From NCBI GenBank assembly GCA_030144725.1, contig JASKMD010000026.1, positions 8,646,100-8,710,099 on the forward strand: 64,000 nucleotides of DNA, written 5' to 3'. The position numbers and the translations under genes are program-made. The DNA is from Haematococcus lacustris. Taxonomy: Eukaryota > Chlorophyta > Chlorophyceae > Chlamydomonadales > Haematococcaceae. Positions 11,024-21,031 of the stretch are shown piece after piece (within the stretch, counting starts at the first letter, position 1; the number at the start of each line of letters is the position of its first letter). Below the pieces are notes generated by a model. It saw only the letters and a list, made by a program, of their open reading frames with translations, had not been told where the DNA came from and did no database searches.

Positions 11024-11420
11024 ATGCCCCCCAGCCCAGTGAGGAGCTGCAGGACCACAGCCGGCCCACTAGGCCAACAGATTGGGTCTTGTAAGTTGTG
11101 CGGTTAGACATTGTAGCCCTTAACCTGGAGCGAGCAGCCCAGAGGTCCAATGCCGCCACCAACCAGCACCATGCCTTGTAGGGATACACTATGCAAGCAC
11201 GCAGTACAGCCAGTTGTGTGGCCAGCGATGCCTTTTTGCATTGTATGTAGCAACCTGTAGCAACCGCCAGGATGGCACTGCTGAAGAGATGATAGCGCCA
11301 ACTGGTAAATGTTCTGTTGTTTCTTTTGTAACAAAGACATGTTCTGAGTACGCAGGCACGTAAAGCTGAACTAAAATGTCTCTGTGCCAGTGTTGATGGC
11401 TTTATAAAGCTTGGTAGCAG

Positions 11421-11693
11421 ATGCAGCGAGATAGACAACGTAAACGGAACGCCTCGGACAGTGAAGTGGATCGCGAGCTCGAGGCTCGGCCTGGACCAAG
11501 CCAGGCGCAGCAGGCCAGGCAGGCTAGCGGTTTAAAGCGCTGGGCCCGCCACAACGGCCACACTTGGTATGCCAAGAAGTGCAAGATGATGATGATCGCT
11601 GCGGGTTTGGAGGCGGGAGCGGTCGTGGCGCCCAATGAGTTCAAGGCGCGGCTCGTTCAGCTAATCAAGGCTGCGCGCTGCTGTGCCTCATGA
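11421..11693 (+). CDS. Hypothetical basic protein, 90 aa
   Basis: ATG start and TGA stop. The N-terminus is strongly basic and polar (MQRDRQRKRN), followed by an acidic patch (SDSEVDRELE), a KRWARHNGHTWYAKKCK segment and a hydrophobic helix-like end. It could be a free-standing small protein or the first exon of the broken ORFs just downstream, whose first ATG overlaps its stop. Not recognised. It lies in a transposon-rich spacer, so a mobile-element origin is possible. Confidence 0.35.
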   Translation: MQRDRQRKRNASDSEVDRELEARPGPSQAQQARQASGLKRWARHNGHTWYAKKCKMMMIAAGLEAGAVVAPNEFKARLVQLIKAARCCAS

Positions 11694-12096
11694 TGCGCGG
11701 CTGCTTCACGCGGGTTAAGGTGCTTGCGGACGGGCGGGAGGTCTTCGACGACATCCCGAACCTGGTCTGGTCATCCCGAACCTGGTGGAGCGCAACCTGT
11801 ACCTGCACCTCTGCCGCGGAATGCCTCCTCCCGGCTAGCTCTCTCGGCCGAGCGCAGCTATGGAGGATGTGTTGGCCGCGTACCTGGACGTCCACGCCCG
11901 CCTCGACGCTGTTCCTCGCTTTCAGCACGACTCCGACACCGTGGACGACATGGGCACCAAGCTGGAGACCAGCTTTGCCAACAGCCTCACCAAGCTATGT
12001 TTCCGCTGGCTTGAGCAAGCGGTGGCTCTGGCTGGAGCCAGGGTCACTGCTGGCTCCTATGAGTGGCAGTCCAGCCTGGACTCAGCGATTGCGTAG
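11690..12096 (+). pseudogene. Broken ORFs with a 20-bp tandem duplication
   Basis: A frame starting at 11690 reads VLADGREVFDDIPNLV, then is shifted by a direct duplication of 'catcccgaacctggtctggt' (about 11753-11788). A second frame from 11860 to 12096 reads MEDVLAAYLDVHARLDAV and ends LDSAIA-stop. The parts look like one former coding sequence. Family unknown. 12097-12790 shows no supported gene. Confidence 0.3.
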
Positions 12097-12805
12097 CTAG
12101 GTGGCGCGGAGCATGCAGGGGAAGGAAATGTCTTGGCTACAAGGTGCGGGTGGAGTGTTGCCATGCGGTGTGAGGTGGCCAAGCAGCGGAGGTTGTTGGG
12201 GGGGCGACTGGGTCAGGGGAGGTGGTGGATCCTAAGTGTTTGGAGAGGGAGGTCAACCCGGGCAGCCTGCTACGCCATGCAGAGGACACCAACACACAGG
12301 GCAAGGGCCTGCTGCGGATGTGGCAGCGGCGGCACCAGCGGCAGCAACAGTGACATGTCTATCAAGCCAATCAAAATCAAACAAACAATCGTATTGCCCG
12401 TTGCAAAGGGGATGTCTGTGCGAGATAGTCATGCATAGCAGCAGTCACGGCCTAGGTTAAGGACACACACCGACTACTCACTGCTGTGTAGAAGTGGAAG
12501 GGCTCCACAGGAGGATAGGGACACAGGGAAACTTGGTATTGAAAATGGTGGTAAATGCTTACGGGCCAATGTGTTGCAAGCATGTTGATTAACCCGCCAG
12601 TAACGCGGCAGGAGCGCGTCAAGCCCAAGGTGCTGCGATATACCCAGTGACTCAGATGTGCCCAGAAAAGCAACCAAGCGACGTCCAGGGTGCAAGCGTG
12701 GACAAGGGCCAAACGGACCAAACTAGTTGACCTCAACTGGCATTGACATGAAGCAGCGCATCCTCCAACAGCGCTTACATGCGCAGGAAAGCAGTTGCTT
12801 CACCT

Positions 12806-12963
12806 ACAGACCTGCGGTGCAAGCCCGAACTGCACCCAGACTTCTACCCCAGCGACAAAACCACTCCGTCAGTGTCACGTTTGCCTCAGAGGCATCCACT
12901 GCTGCGTCGGAGACGCTTATGGTGTGTGCGTCAAGAACCCTCCCTGCTGCAGCTGCTTCTGAT
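12806..12963 (+). CDS. Possible Cys-rich exon
   Basis: After a 'cacctacag' acceptor, one frame reads TCGASPNCTQ and later CHVCLRGIHCCVGDAYGVCV, ending NPPCCSCF-stop: ten cysteines in about 50 residues, in the style of the HRGP Cys-rich exons nearby. No start exon was found, so this may be an isolated exon of a secreted-protein gene. Low support. 12964-13711 shows no gene I can defend. Confidence 0.25.
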
Positions 12964-13727
12964 GGCAATAATAAGCATGGCTGCAACTGCTTCCTGCAGG
13001 CTGTTCCAGCAGTGAAGGTCGTGGGACTAGGTCTCACCGGTCTCAACGCAATACTGGGTCTGCTTGGTGGGTGGCCTGCCTGGCTTACCTACCGTCGTGG
13101 ATAACCTGCCTGTCTTCCTAATGACACCCATTGCTGCTGCCCCAGCTGCCTCTGCTGTCAGTGCCACCCAGCCCTTTTGATTGACCTGGCATAGCTGCAA
13201 CTTCACCCCCCCTTGCCTCCATTGCAACCTGCCCGGCTCGAGCTGCATACCTGACGTGACAATGTCAGCAGCCGTATGTTGCCTATGCCGTGTCCATTGC
13301 ATAGACCATTAAGAGCACTGGGACCTGCTGCACACCCTGCAGCCTCCAGGCCCAACCAGTTGTGTATGTCAAATGCACCGGCGTTGTCACCTGCAAGCAG
13401 TGCCGTCGGTGGGCACGCAGGCAATGCAATCAGAGGCAGGCAGTTGACGCAGCCTCAATGCACCCTGGGATTGCCCTGGACTTGATATATATTGCTAGGT
13501 AACGCCCTTCTTCCTGCTTTCTTCAGTGAGCAGCCTGACTCTTGATGTAGAGCCAGGTGATGCATATAGAGCAAAGCCATGTCCAGTTGGGAGTAGACCT
13601 GGCTGGCTTGCCTTGATGAGCGCCCTTGGGGTTTGACAGGCAGGAGGGCAGTGGGCGCTGGCTGTGAGGGCTGTTTGTCTAAGGGGTACCACCATCAAAT
13701 CAAATCAAATTACCTTCCTCTCTCAGC

Positions 13728-15156
13728 CCCCTTGTCCCTCACTAGGGCCTCCATTTGAGCCGGATCAGAAGTACCTACTAGCATACACTATCAGCCACTA
13801 GCAGCCACTAACTAGATCCGGCTCAAACAGTGTTATTGGGCTGTGTGGAGTAAACCCAGTGCACATGGCACATGAGCCGCCTACCACCTACAATATTGCC
13901 TGACCCGAGGGCTATGATGTAGAGTTAGCATGACAAAACATGCACTGATTGTAAGCTGATGACAGCTCAAATTACTGTGCCTCATTACTGTGCCTCAGCA
14001 GGCCAGTGGGTGCTGCGGGAGCAATGGCTGCCAGGCGGGCGCTGCAGCGCCTTTGGGGGGGTTGCGCGACTGGCTCAGGTACTGACTCTGACTCCGACTC
14101 CGAGTCAGACTGTGGCTCTGGCTCTGAGCCACAGTCTGACTCGGAGTCTGAGTCATTGTCACACTCCATGCTGGCAGGCTGGGCAGGCTGGGCTTCAAGT
14201 GGGGGGGAGGGCACACACTACTGTGCCGCAGCAGGCTGCTGCTGCTGCTGGGCCTTTGGTGGCTTGTCTCGCAGCCGCTTGTAGCCCAGGCCAGGGTACT
14301 CCTTGCCCTTGGCTGGCAAAGCTCCCTGCTCTGGCCAGTAGCACAGCTCCAGTGGGCGCCACCTGCTCTCCCCAATGCGCTGCATGTTCAGCGCTGCGTT
14401 GCAGTCCCTGTCCAGCCACCTGCCTGGCTGTGGTGCTGGCTTGGCTTTGGCAGCCTTGCCCTTGGCCTTGCCTCTGCCCTTGATGGGCTCAGCTGCAGGC
14501 TCAGCCTTGGTGCGCTTGCTGCGCTTGGCTGGCAGGGGAGTGCTGGGCCCTGGCTCTGAGGCTGCTGGCTGTGTGGCTTCCTGGCTGCTGCGTGGGGCCT
14601 GTGGGGGCCTGCGGGGGGCCACTACTGGGCACCACACCAGGCCCCGCACTGGCTGGCCACGCTCCTGGCTCCAGGCTGGGCGCACCAGGCGCTGTTCCAC
14701 CTGCCCTGCTTGGGGCTTCCAGTCTGCAGGCACTGCTTTGGGCTTCCAGTGGCACTGAGTTTGTTCAGCTCCTCCTCACAGGGCTGCTTGCCATTCACTG
14801 CTGAGCTGACCCGGCTGGTGCGGTGCTCATCCACAAGCACCACCTTGCCCCGCCGCTGGCCTGCGCCCCTGGGCCTGCACACCACCTTGCAGCAGGCCCG
14901 CAGCACCGCATCAGCACCCCACCCTCCCCCAGTGCCAAGGTAGCAGCGCCAAATAACACCACCAGCTGCTTGGCACACCCATGTCGCTTCATGGACAACT
15001 CCGCCATCTGCTCCTCCAACTGCAGCCATGCACACAAGACACACACATGGTGGCTGACATGGTGGCACCAGGTTAGGCATGGCACAGTCAAGTACTCTTT
15101 GATTTCGTGCCCAACCCACCACCTCTCAGTCCCTTACCCTCCCTCCCTCCCTCCCT
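13728..15156 (-). mobile_element. Fanzor-derived composite element F3 with 16-bp target-site duplication
   Basis: Flanked by the direct repeat CCTTCCTCTCTCAGCC at 13712-13727 and 15157-15172. Read on the minus strand it starts inside the Fanzor intron, then gives the RuvC-II region (KVVLVDEHRTS), the basic linker, RuvC-III (GRWLDRDCNAALN) and the Q-rich end near 14218. It then runs directly into a second partial copy: the acidic N-terminal region ending LLRHSNEAQ-stop at 13972 and the 3' UTR with terminal stem-loop (about 13754-13827). The coding part has frameshifts near 14960 and at 14730. The whole composite moved as one unit. Confidence 0.8.
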
Positions 15157-15732
15157 CCTTCCTCTCTCAGCCTTGCTACATTCAAGCCGCAACAGCAACC
15201 ACTGCCACAGACGCCATCTATCATAGAAGTCAGGTGACTCAGCTTCTTGACAAGCCCGCCTGTATATTCACTTGTCTGGCACAAAGCTAGTCGACCCAAC
15301 CCATGCTTGGGAAATGAGGAATTACGCTCGCCCACGCCGCACAGCCTTTGCAGCCTCCTCCACAAGCGAAGTCATGGGTGACGGGTTTGGCATCAGGGAT
15401 GGCCCACTCATTTCAACTTTGCACTCATGTCAGGGTCCTGCCCCCCACAGCAGTGTTCATAACTCAGCAGATGGCACCCTCTGGTGCTGAGATTTAAACC
15501 TGTGAGGGCGCCCATGCCACCAGCACAGCTCGGGTGGGCAACCTCAACTCTCCCCAATGCACTGCATGTTTAGCACTGCATTGCAGCATTCGTCCTGTCA
15601 CCTGTCCTGGGCCTGGCCAGCCTACCGTACCCTTGGCTTACAGCCTGTTGAAGCCTTACTCAACAGGACATGCCTTACGTTCCTCACGCTCAGCAATGTC
15701 TGATGTATCAGGCTCTTGTCACCCACGCACTA

Positions 15733-18700
15733 TCCCATATCTGCAGACCACCCAGAGTTCCGAGATGCTGAGTTTTGGCTGCTGGACACGGACCCCAAGG
15801 TTCGCTGCATCCTGGCACCCAGCAGCCCACTGCGCACAGCTGCTTATGGCCCACATGTAGCCAGGCAGCTCGCTGCCTCCGCCTACCTCACCTCATCCCA
15901 ATGCCGCAGGTGCTTGCAGCCCGGCCTCAAGGAGTGCAGCAGCTGGCTGTGCCAGGCACCAACCAGGCTGAGCTCTCCACCCAGGAGCTCCATTGCCTAG
16001 CCGATCGACAGCGCAGCCTCACCACCCTCCCCTCTCCCAGCCAGCCCGCCACGGCCTTCATCCTCGGCTCATCCGTTAGCAGCCCAGGCGGCGCGGCGCT
16101 GGCACCTGCCCTGTTGACGCACTTCCGGTGTTGCGGCTACTACACAGTCGCAGCGCTGACGGGACCCATGGGGTGGGAAGGCGCGCGCAAGCTGGCGGCT
16201 GCTCGGGACCTGTCCCACAGTATAGAGCAGACTGCTCACATGGCGGTAATCACACATTGGATCACACCATCTCACTGCCTACCACTGCGTCCTCAGGTGC
16301 CTAGGGTTAGGCAACTCTGGCAGGACTCACCAGCTGCGGGAAGGACCAGCTTAAGTGCACATCTATTGGGCTGGGCCCCCAGCAGCAAGTACCACCAACG
16401 CAAGTGACCAGCACCTTGACCCTCACTAGGGGTGGTGTTTTGTCATGGCGGAGTCACGTTCCCATGCACAGGGCCTATGCCCAACGCAAGTGACCAGCGC
16501 AGCTGAGCGAAACCATTGGGCCAGTTGGGGTTCAGCCATGCACTTGCCATGCTAAAGTTCTTGATGATTGGGGACGCCTCAGAGGCAAGCTGCATCAGGC
16601 TCCATGCATGGTGTGCTGCCCCAGGTGGTTGTGGAGCAAGGTGTGCTGGCCCAGACCAGCCAGCAGCTTACCATCTCTGAAGCCAGCAGCATTGCCACCA
16701 ACAGCCTACAGGCCGCAGCCAGCAGCATGTTGACCGCGCTCACCGCACAGAGCTGCGCCCTGCGCCTGGCCCATGGTGCGCTGGGTTTGTGGGAGCCTGC
16801 CTGGCCTGACTCCAAACACAAACAACAAAGGTGTAGGGAGCAGGGCAAGCCCCACTGCAGCCACCCAGCACTGGGCTGCATGGCCACTCTCAAGCAACTC
16901 TGACCGTACTCCCTGCTGTGGCAGCCTTGCCTGCCATCTCCCTCAGCCTGGCACCTTGCTGCTCTCCCCTCCACTGTGCTGTGCAGGCATACAGCATTGG
17001 CAAGGGTTGGGCACCAGTGCTGTCCTCCACCCTCAACAGTGTCTCTTGGATGGTGGCAGCCCATGGGCACTGGGCAGGGGCCAGTCCAGCCTGCCCCTGG
17101 GAACCCCCACCCACCCCCCACCCCTGCACCTCCTGCCACGCATGGCAGAGGATGCGACACGAGCCGCCGCCCAGTCACCATTTCTCACGACGACAGCTGG
17201 CCGTGCCACCAGGGCGGTGTGCGTGCTGAACCTGCCCCACCTTCTACTTGGGAAGCCAGAGGAAAGTCAGCAGCTGGGCAGCAGAGCACCAGGGCGGTGC
17301 CAGTGGCTCCCTGGATCAGAGGTGGAGAGGGAGGCTGTGCGCACCGCCATGCTGGTGAGGCTGAGGCGCCCCTTGATGACGTCAGGCATATGGGAAGCAC
17401 GGTATGCTTGTCACGCCTTGGCACTGAGGTAGAGCCCTAGGAGGCAGGGGCTTGTCAGCCATGGCTGCACTTGCTTGCTGCATACCTGCTGGCGCACTGC
17501 AAGTGACTGGGTACAGCCCTCACACGTGACAGCTCGCCTCCTTGCTGCTGTAACCTGCGCAAAGATTGCTCCCCCTTGCTGTATGTGGCTGCTCTGCCAC
17601 CCAACAGGGGCCTGGCTGGACTGTTGCGTGGATTAGGTTGCCCCTGTACATTACTGCCGGGGGCACCACACATGCTATGGCTCAGGCATGGCTTTGGCAA
17701 CGACTGAGGCTGCTGTTCTGCCTTGTCACATTGATGAGCTTACCCCTTGTGTGTCTGCAGACGGCCGCACAAGCCGTGGTGGCCATGTCCAGCGGGTTGT
17801 GCCACGAGGTGCTGGTGGTGGTGCAGCCGCTGTGGCAGCATGGCAGCAGTGGTAGTGCGGGCCAGACAGCGGCTGGACTGAGCCCAGGCCAGGCAGCCCT
17901 CTCTGTGGAGTGTGTCCTGCTGATGACCACAGCAACAGGGGTTGTGCCACAGCAACAGGGAGCGGCAAGCCTCCAGGGCATGGGCCACCGCCTGGCACAG
18001 GGCTGGAAGCAGCGCAGGCCACTGGCGGGAGCAAGAGCCAGCCATGCTCAATCCCCACCCCCTGCCCAGCATGAGAGCGAGCAGCTGAGGCACAGGCACC
18101 CCCTTACCATACACCCCACACCCCGCAGCTGGGAGGAAGGTCAGGTCCAGGTCCCTAACATTGTGCCTTGCAGCTCGCTCATCGCAGCTCAGGCCGCCTC
18201 AGGCAGAAGCCTGAGCAGCAGGGGCAGCACTCCCACCAGGGAAAGCAGCAGGGCAGTGGGTCGAGCTGTGGATGCGGAAACTGCAGCTGCCATGCCCCCT
18301 ACCAGCTTAACAGGCGGCAGTAGTGGCATGCAGTCAGGACAGGGCAGGCATGCGGGAGCGGCAGGCAACTGGACAGCGCTGTCCATGGTTGCCGGGGGGT
18401 ATGCTGGCCCCTCATACCAGACTGGCGCGCTGCAGGCACCACCCACACTGGCGCTAGGCAAGGTAGGCTGAAGGACGGTCTCCTTATTAGCTTGGGGCGG
18501 ACTGGGCTGGGCAGCAGTTCAGGGCAACAGGTCAGCCTTTAGGCTGCTTGGCCACCCTCCCCCTCTAGGGGTTCAGAACTGTCTGCAACGCACTTCAAAA
18601 TGGCACATGGCCTCATAAGGAGTGGGTGGTAAGGACAGAGGCCGCATACCATGCTGTATTGTAGCATAGTCGTTTTGCTGCCCGGTGCACTGGGTGGCAG

Positions 18701-19171
18701 GGCACCGGTAGTCACGGCTGACCAGGTGTCGGCTTGGTCCGGATGTCGGGCTGCGTGGCCTGGCTGCGAGCCAACACTGCTGTTATCCCCTGCTGCCAAC
18801 CTAGTGTGCAAGTGCTTGGGCAAGCATCTGGGTTTTGAGGGCAGTGCACTCCAGTGGACGGCTCACCCAGCGCCAGTTGCCAGCGTGTGCTGCAGGTTGG
18901 CTCGTCCGGGGCTCTGGACCTGCCGCCCAGCGCCGCCAAGTGGCGCCACCGCCTGCGCAAAGCTAGCCGCGTCCAGGACAGCTGCCAGGATGAAGAAGAC
19001 GGCGAGGATTGGTCAGACGACGAGGATATGGACAGCGGCGAGGCGCGGCAGGGCCGCAGCCGGAATGGCCCAGCGGGGCTGCTCTGGGGCCTGCTGGCGC
19101 GGGAGGCTACGGCAACTGTGACCCTGCGCAGCCGAGTCGCCGGTATGCTTCAAAAGGAGCGAATAGGATGA
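15733..19171 (+). CDS. Unrecognised multi-exon gene (exon limits approximate)
   Basis: Several long coding-like stretches on the plus strand sit behind good acceptors. 15733-15850 includes HPEFRDAEFWLLDTDPKV. 15913-16137 starts VLAARPQGVQQLAVPGTNQA. About 16620-16800 reads VVVEQGVLAQTSQQLTISEA. 16987-17085 reads AYSIGKGWAPVLSS. 17143-17390 starts MAEDATRAAAQSPF. About 17761-17940 reads TAAQAVVAMSSGLCHEVLVV. 18896-19171 ends with an acidic tail (DEEDGEDWSDDEDMDSGE) and GMLQKERIG-stop. The style is alpha-helical and Ala/Leu-rich, like a large scaffold protein. I do not recognise the family. 16412-16480 inside it is a small Fanzor 3'-end remnant. The first exon was not identified. Confidence 0.4.
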
Positions 19172-19587
19172 GCGGGAGGGGAGAGGACGTGTGTCAGGGT
19201 TGAGTGGGGCTGGTATGAAGCCTGTTTAGTACTCGAATGGTTGGCAGATACTGGTCAGTGGGCCAGCCTGGAGCAAGAGGTGAAGGCCAGTGCAATGTTT
19301 GGTGTCTTGCCCTCAAGTACGTGCATGCAAACACCATACCAGCAACTTCAGCGTCCAGGCTCTCAAGGCATCTCCAGGCATCCAGGCTCCTACTTCGGTT
19401 CGCAGCAACTGTCATGTCATGCCAGGGCAAAGCCCCTTCCCCAATGAAGCTGTGGAAACGGACGCTTTTTGAGAAACTGCTCCTTGACTGAAGACATAGT
19501 TGGCCCAGCATGTAGTGCGATTAATTGGACAAGTGGTGGGGTAGCCATGCGGTGAATTGATGATGCTGGCTTACACAGTGGCGGGAA

Positions 19588-20545
19588 GTGGGCAGCACCT
19601 TGACACTCACTAGGGGTGGCGTTTCGTCTGTGTGGAGTTATGTTCCCGTGCACATGGCGTGGGCGCCTTCCACCTACACTATTGCCTGACCCCTGTGACA
19701 GGGCTTATGATGGGTGGTGATGATAATGTGGCTTACACCGCTTATACTCCAGAGTTGGCAAGACAGACCAACAAAACTCATTCAACAAGGAACAACATGT
19801 TGGCCTGTGGGTAATCTCACTCCGCTACAATCATATTGAAGCATCCTCGGTCGCACCCTTGATGAACACAAACCCCAAGTCGATGGCACGTTCCGGGGGC
19901 AAACCCCCCGACCACTGGGCACACCATCAAAACTAACAGCTTTACGCTTATATGGCTACCAGCCCGTTGCACTGGCAAACACCAGTGAACTAGCTAAGAG
20001 CCCTAGAGTGTGCCATGGCTCTAGGGCTCGGGTAGGGATGGACGCTCCACGAGGAAGCTCCATTATTGCTACAAGTTTATTAATCGCTTCTGCTTTTGGC
20101 GATACCTGCAAGCACATAGGGCCACGGTATATGCTTAGTGTGCGGGGCAATGTGCGGGGCAACCAGGGCAACTTGTGGGGGCCGTGTGCGATGAGCGGGG
20201 CTTGCTTAGAGTCAGGTCAGGAGTTGGCAAGACAGACATGCACTGTTTGTAACTTGATGACAGCTTAAATGGCGACACATACTACTGTGCCACAGGCTAC
20301 TGCTGCTGTTGCTGGGCCTTGGGCGGGCGGTCTCGCAGCCGCTTGTAGCCCAGCTCAGGGTGCTCCTTGCCCTTGGTTGGCAGACCTGGCATGTCCGGTC
20401 ACCAGCGGGCACCACCTGCTCTCCCCAGTGCGCTGCATGCTCAACGATGCATTGCAGTCCCTGTCAGCCACTTGCCTGGCTGTGGTGGGGGCTTGGCCTT
20501 AGCAGCCTTACCCTTCATGCATTGCCATCATGTGCACCACATGCG
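19588..20545 (-). pseudogene. Fanzor C-terminal remnant F4, split by a SINE-like insertion
   Basis: Minus strand: a degraded RuvC-III segment (KGKAAKAKP, then GESRW) runs from about 20545 to 20238. The 3' UTR then continues at 19751 after a nested insertion (19769-20220) and ends near 19590 with CCTAGTGAG. The right-arm breakpoint (20445) lies inside this gene piece. Non-coding now. Confidence 0.7.
19769..20220 (+). mobile_element. SINE-like element, copy b, with 17-bp target-site duplication
   Basis: Flanked by the direct repeat GAGTTGGCAAGACAGAC at 19752-19768 and 20221-20237, inserted in the 3' UTR of Fanzor remnant F4. It shares a hairpin (about 20000-20035) and internal blocks with copies at 481-818 and 26406-26740. 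No ORF. The long duplication points to retroposition, not a cut-and-paste element. Confidence 0.75.
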
Positions 20546-21031
20546 AAGCACTGACCAGTACTGCTGCAAACCTGGGGAGCCAGGGTCAGCACTTGCATCA
20601 CACCAGACGCCTCACACACCTCTAACCAGGTTGCCTCAAGTTGCCTCAAGATGCTAATCTGGCACTAGGCATTGCCGACTTCAGGTACGGGAACATGATG
20701 GCTTACACCGCTTAAGATGCTCGGTCGCCCTCCCCTTCCTAGAGCTTTAATTGCTACGCATACACGCACGGGCTTTGGCGCTCATTGCTATACGCTGAGC
20801 TGCGCGCGAGCGACTCCTATTCCAAGACCGGCGAAGCGGCGCCCCTCTCACTCTCTCATTGCACATCGCATCTTTATACCACAATGAAGCTCAGTGCGAA
20901 CCAGTTGCAGAGCCGCTACTGTAAAGATGCGGTGAGTGTAGACGGCGTCCAGCGGTGCTCTCCCGCCGCGTGACCCCAGTCGCAGTGCGCAGGCGCGGCC
21001 TCAGCCCTCAGCCCTGACCAGTCATCAAACT

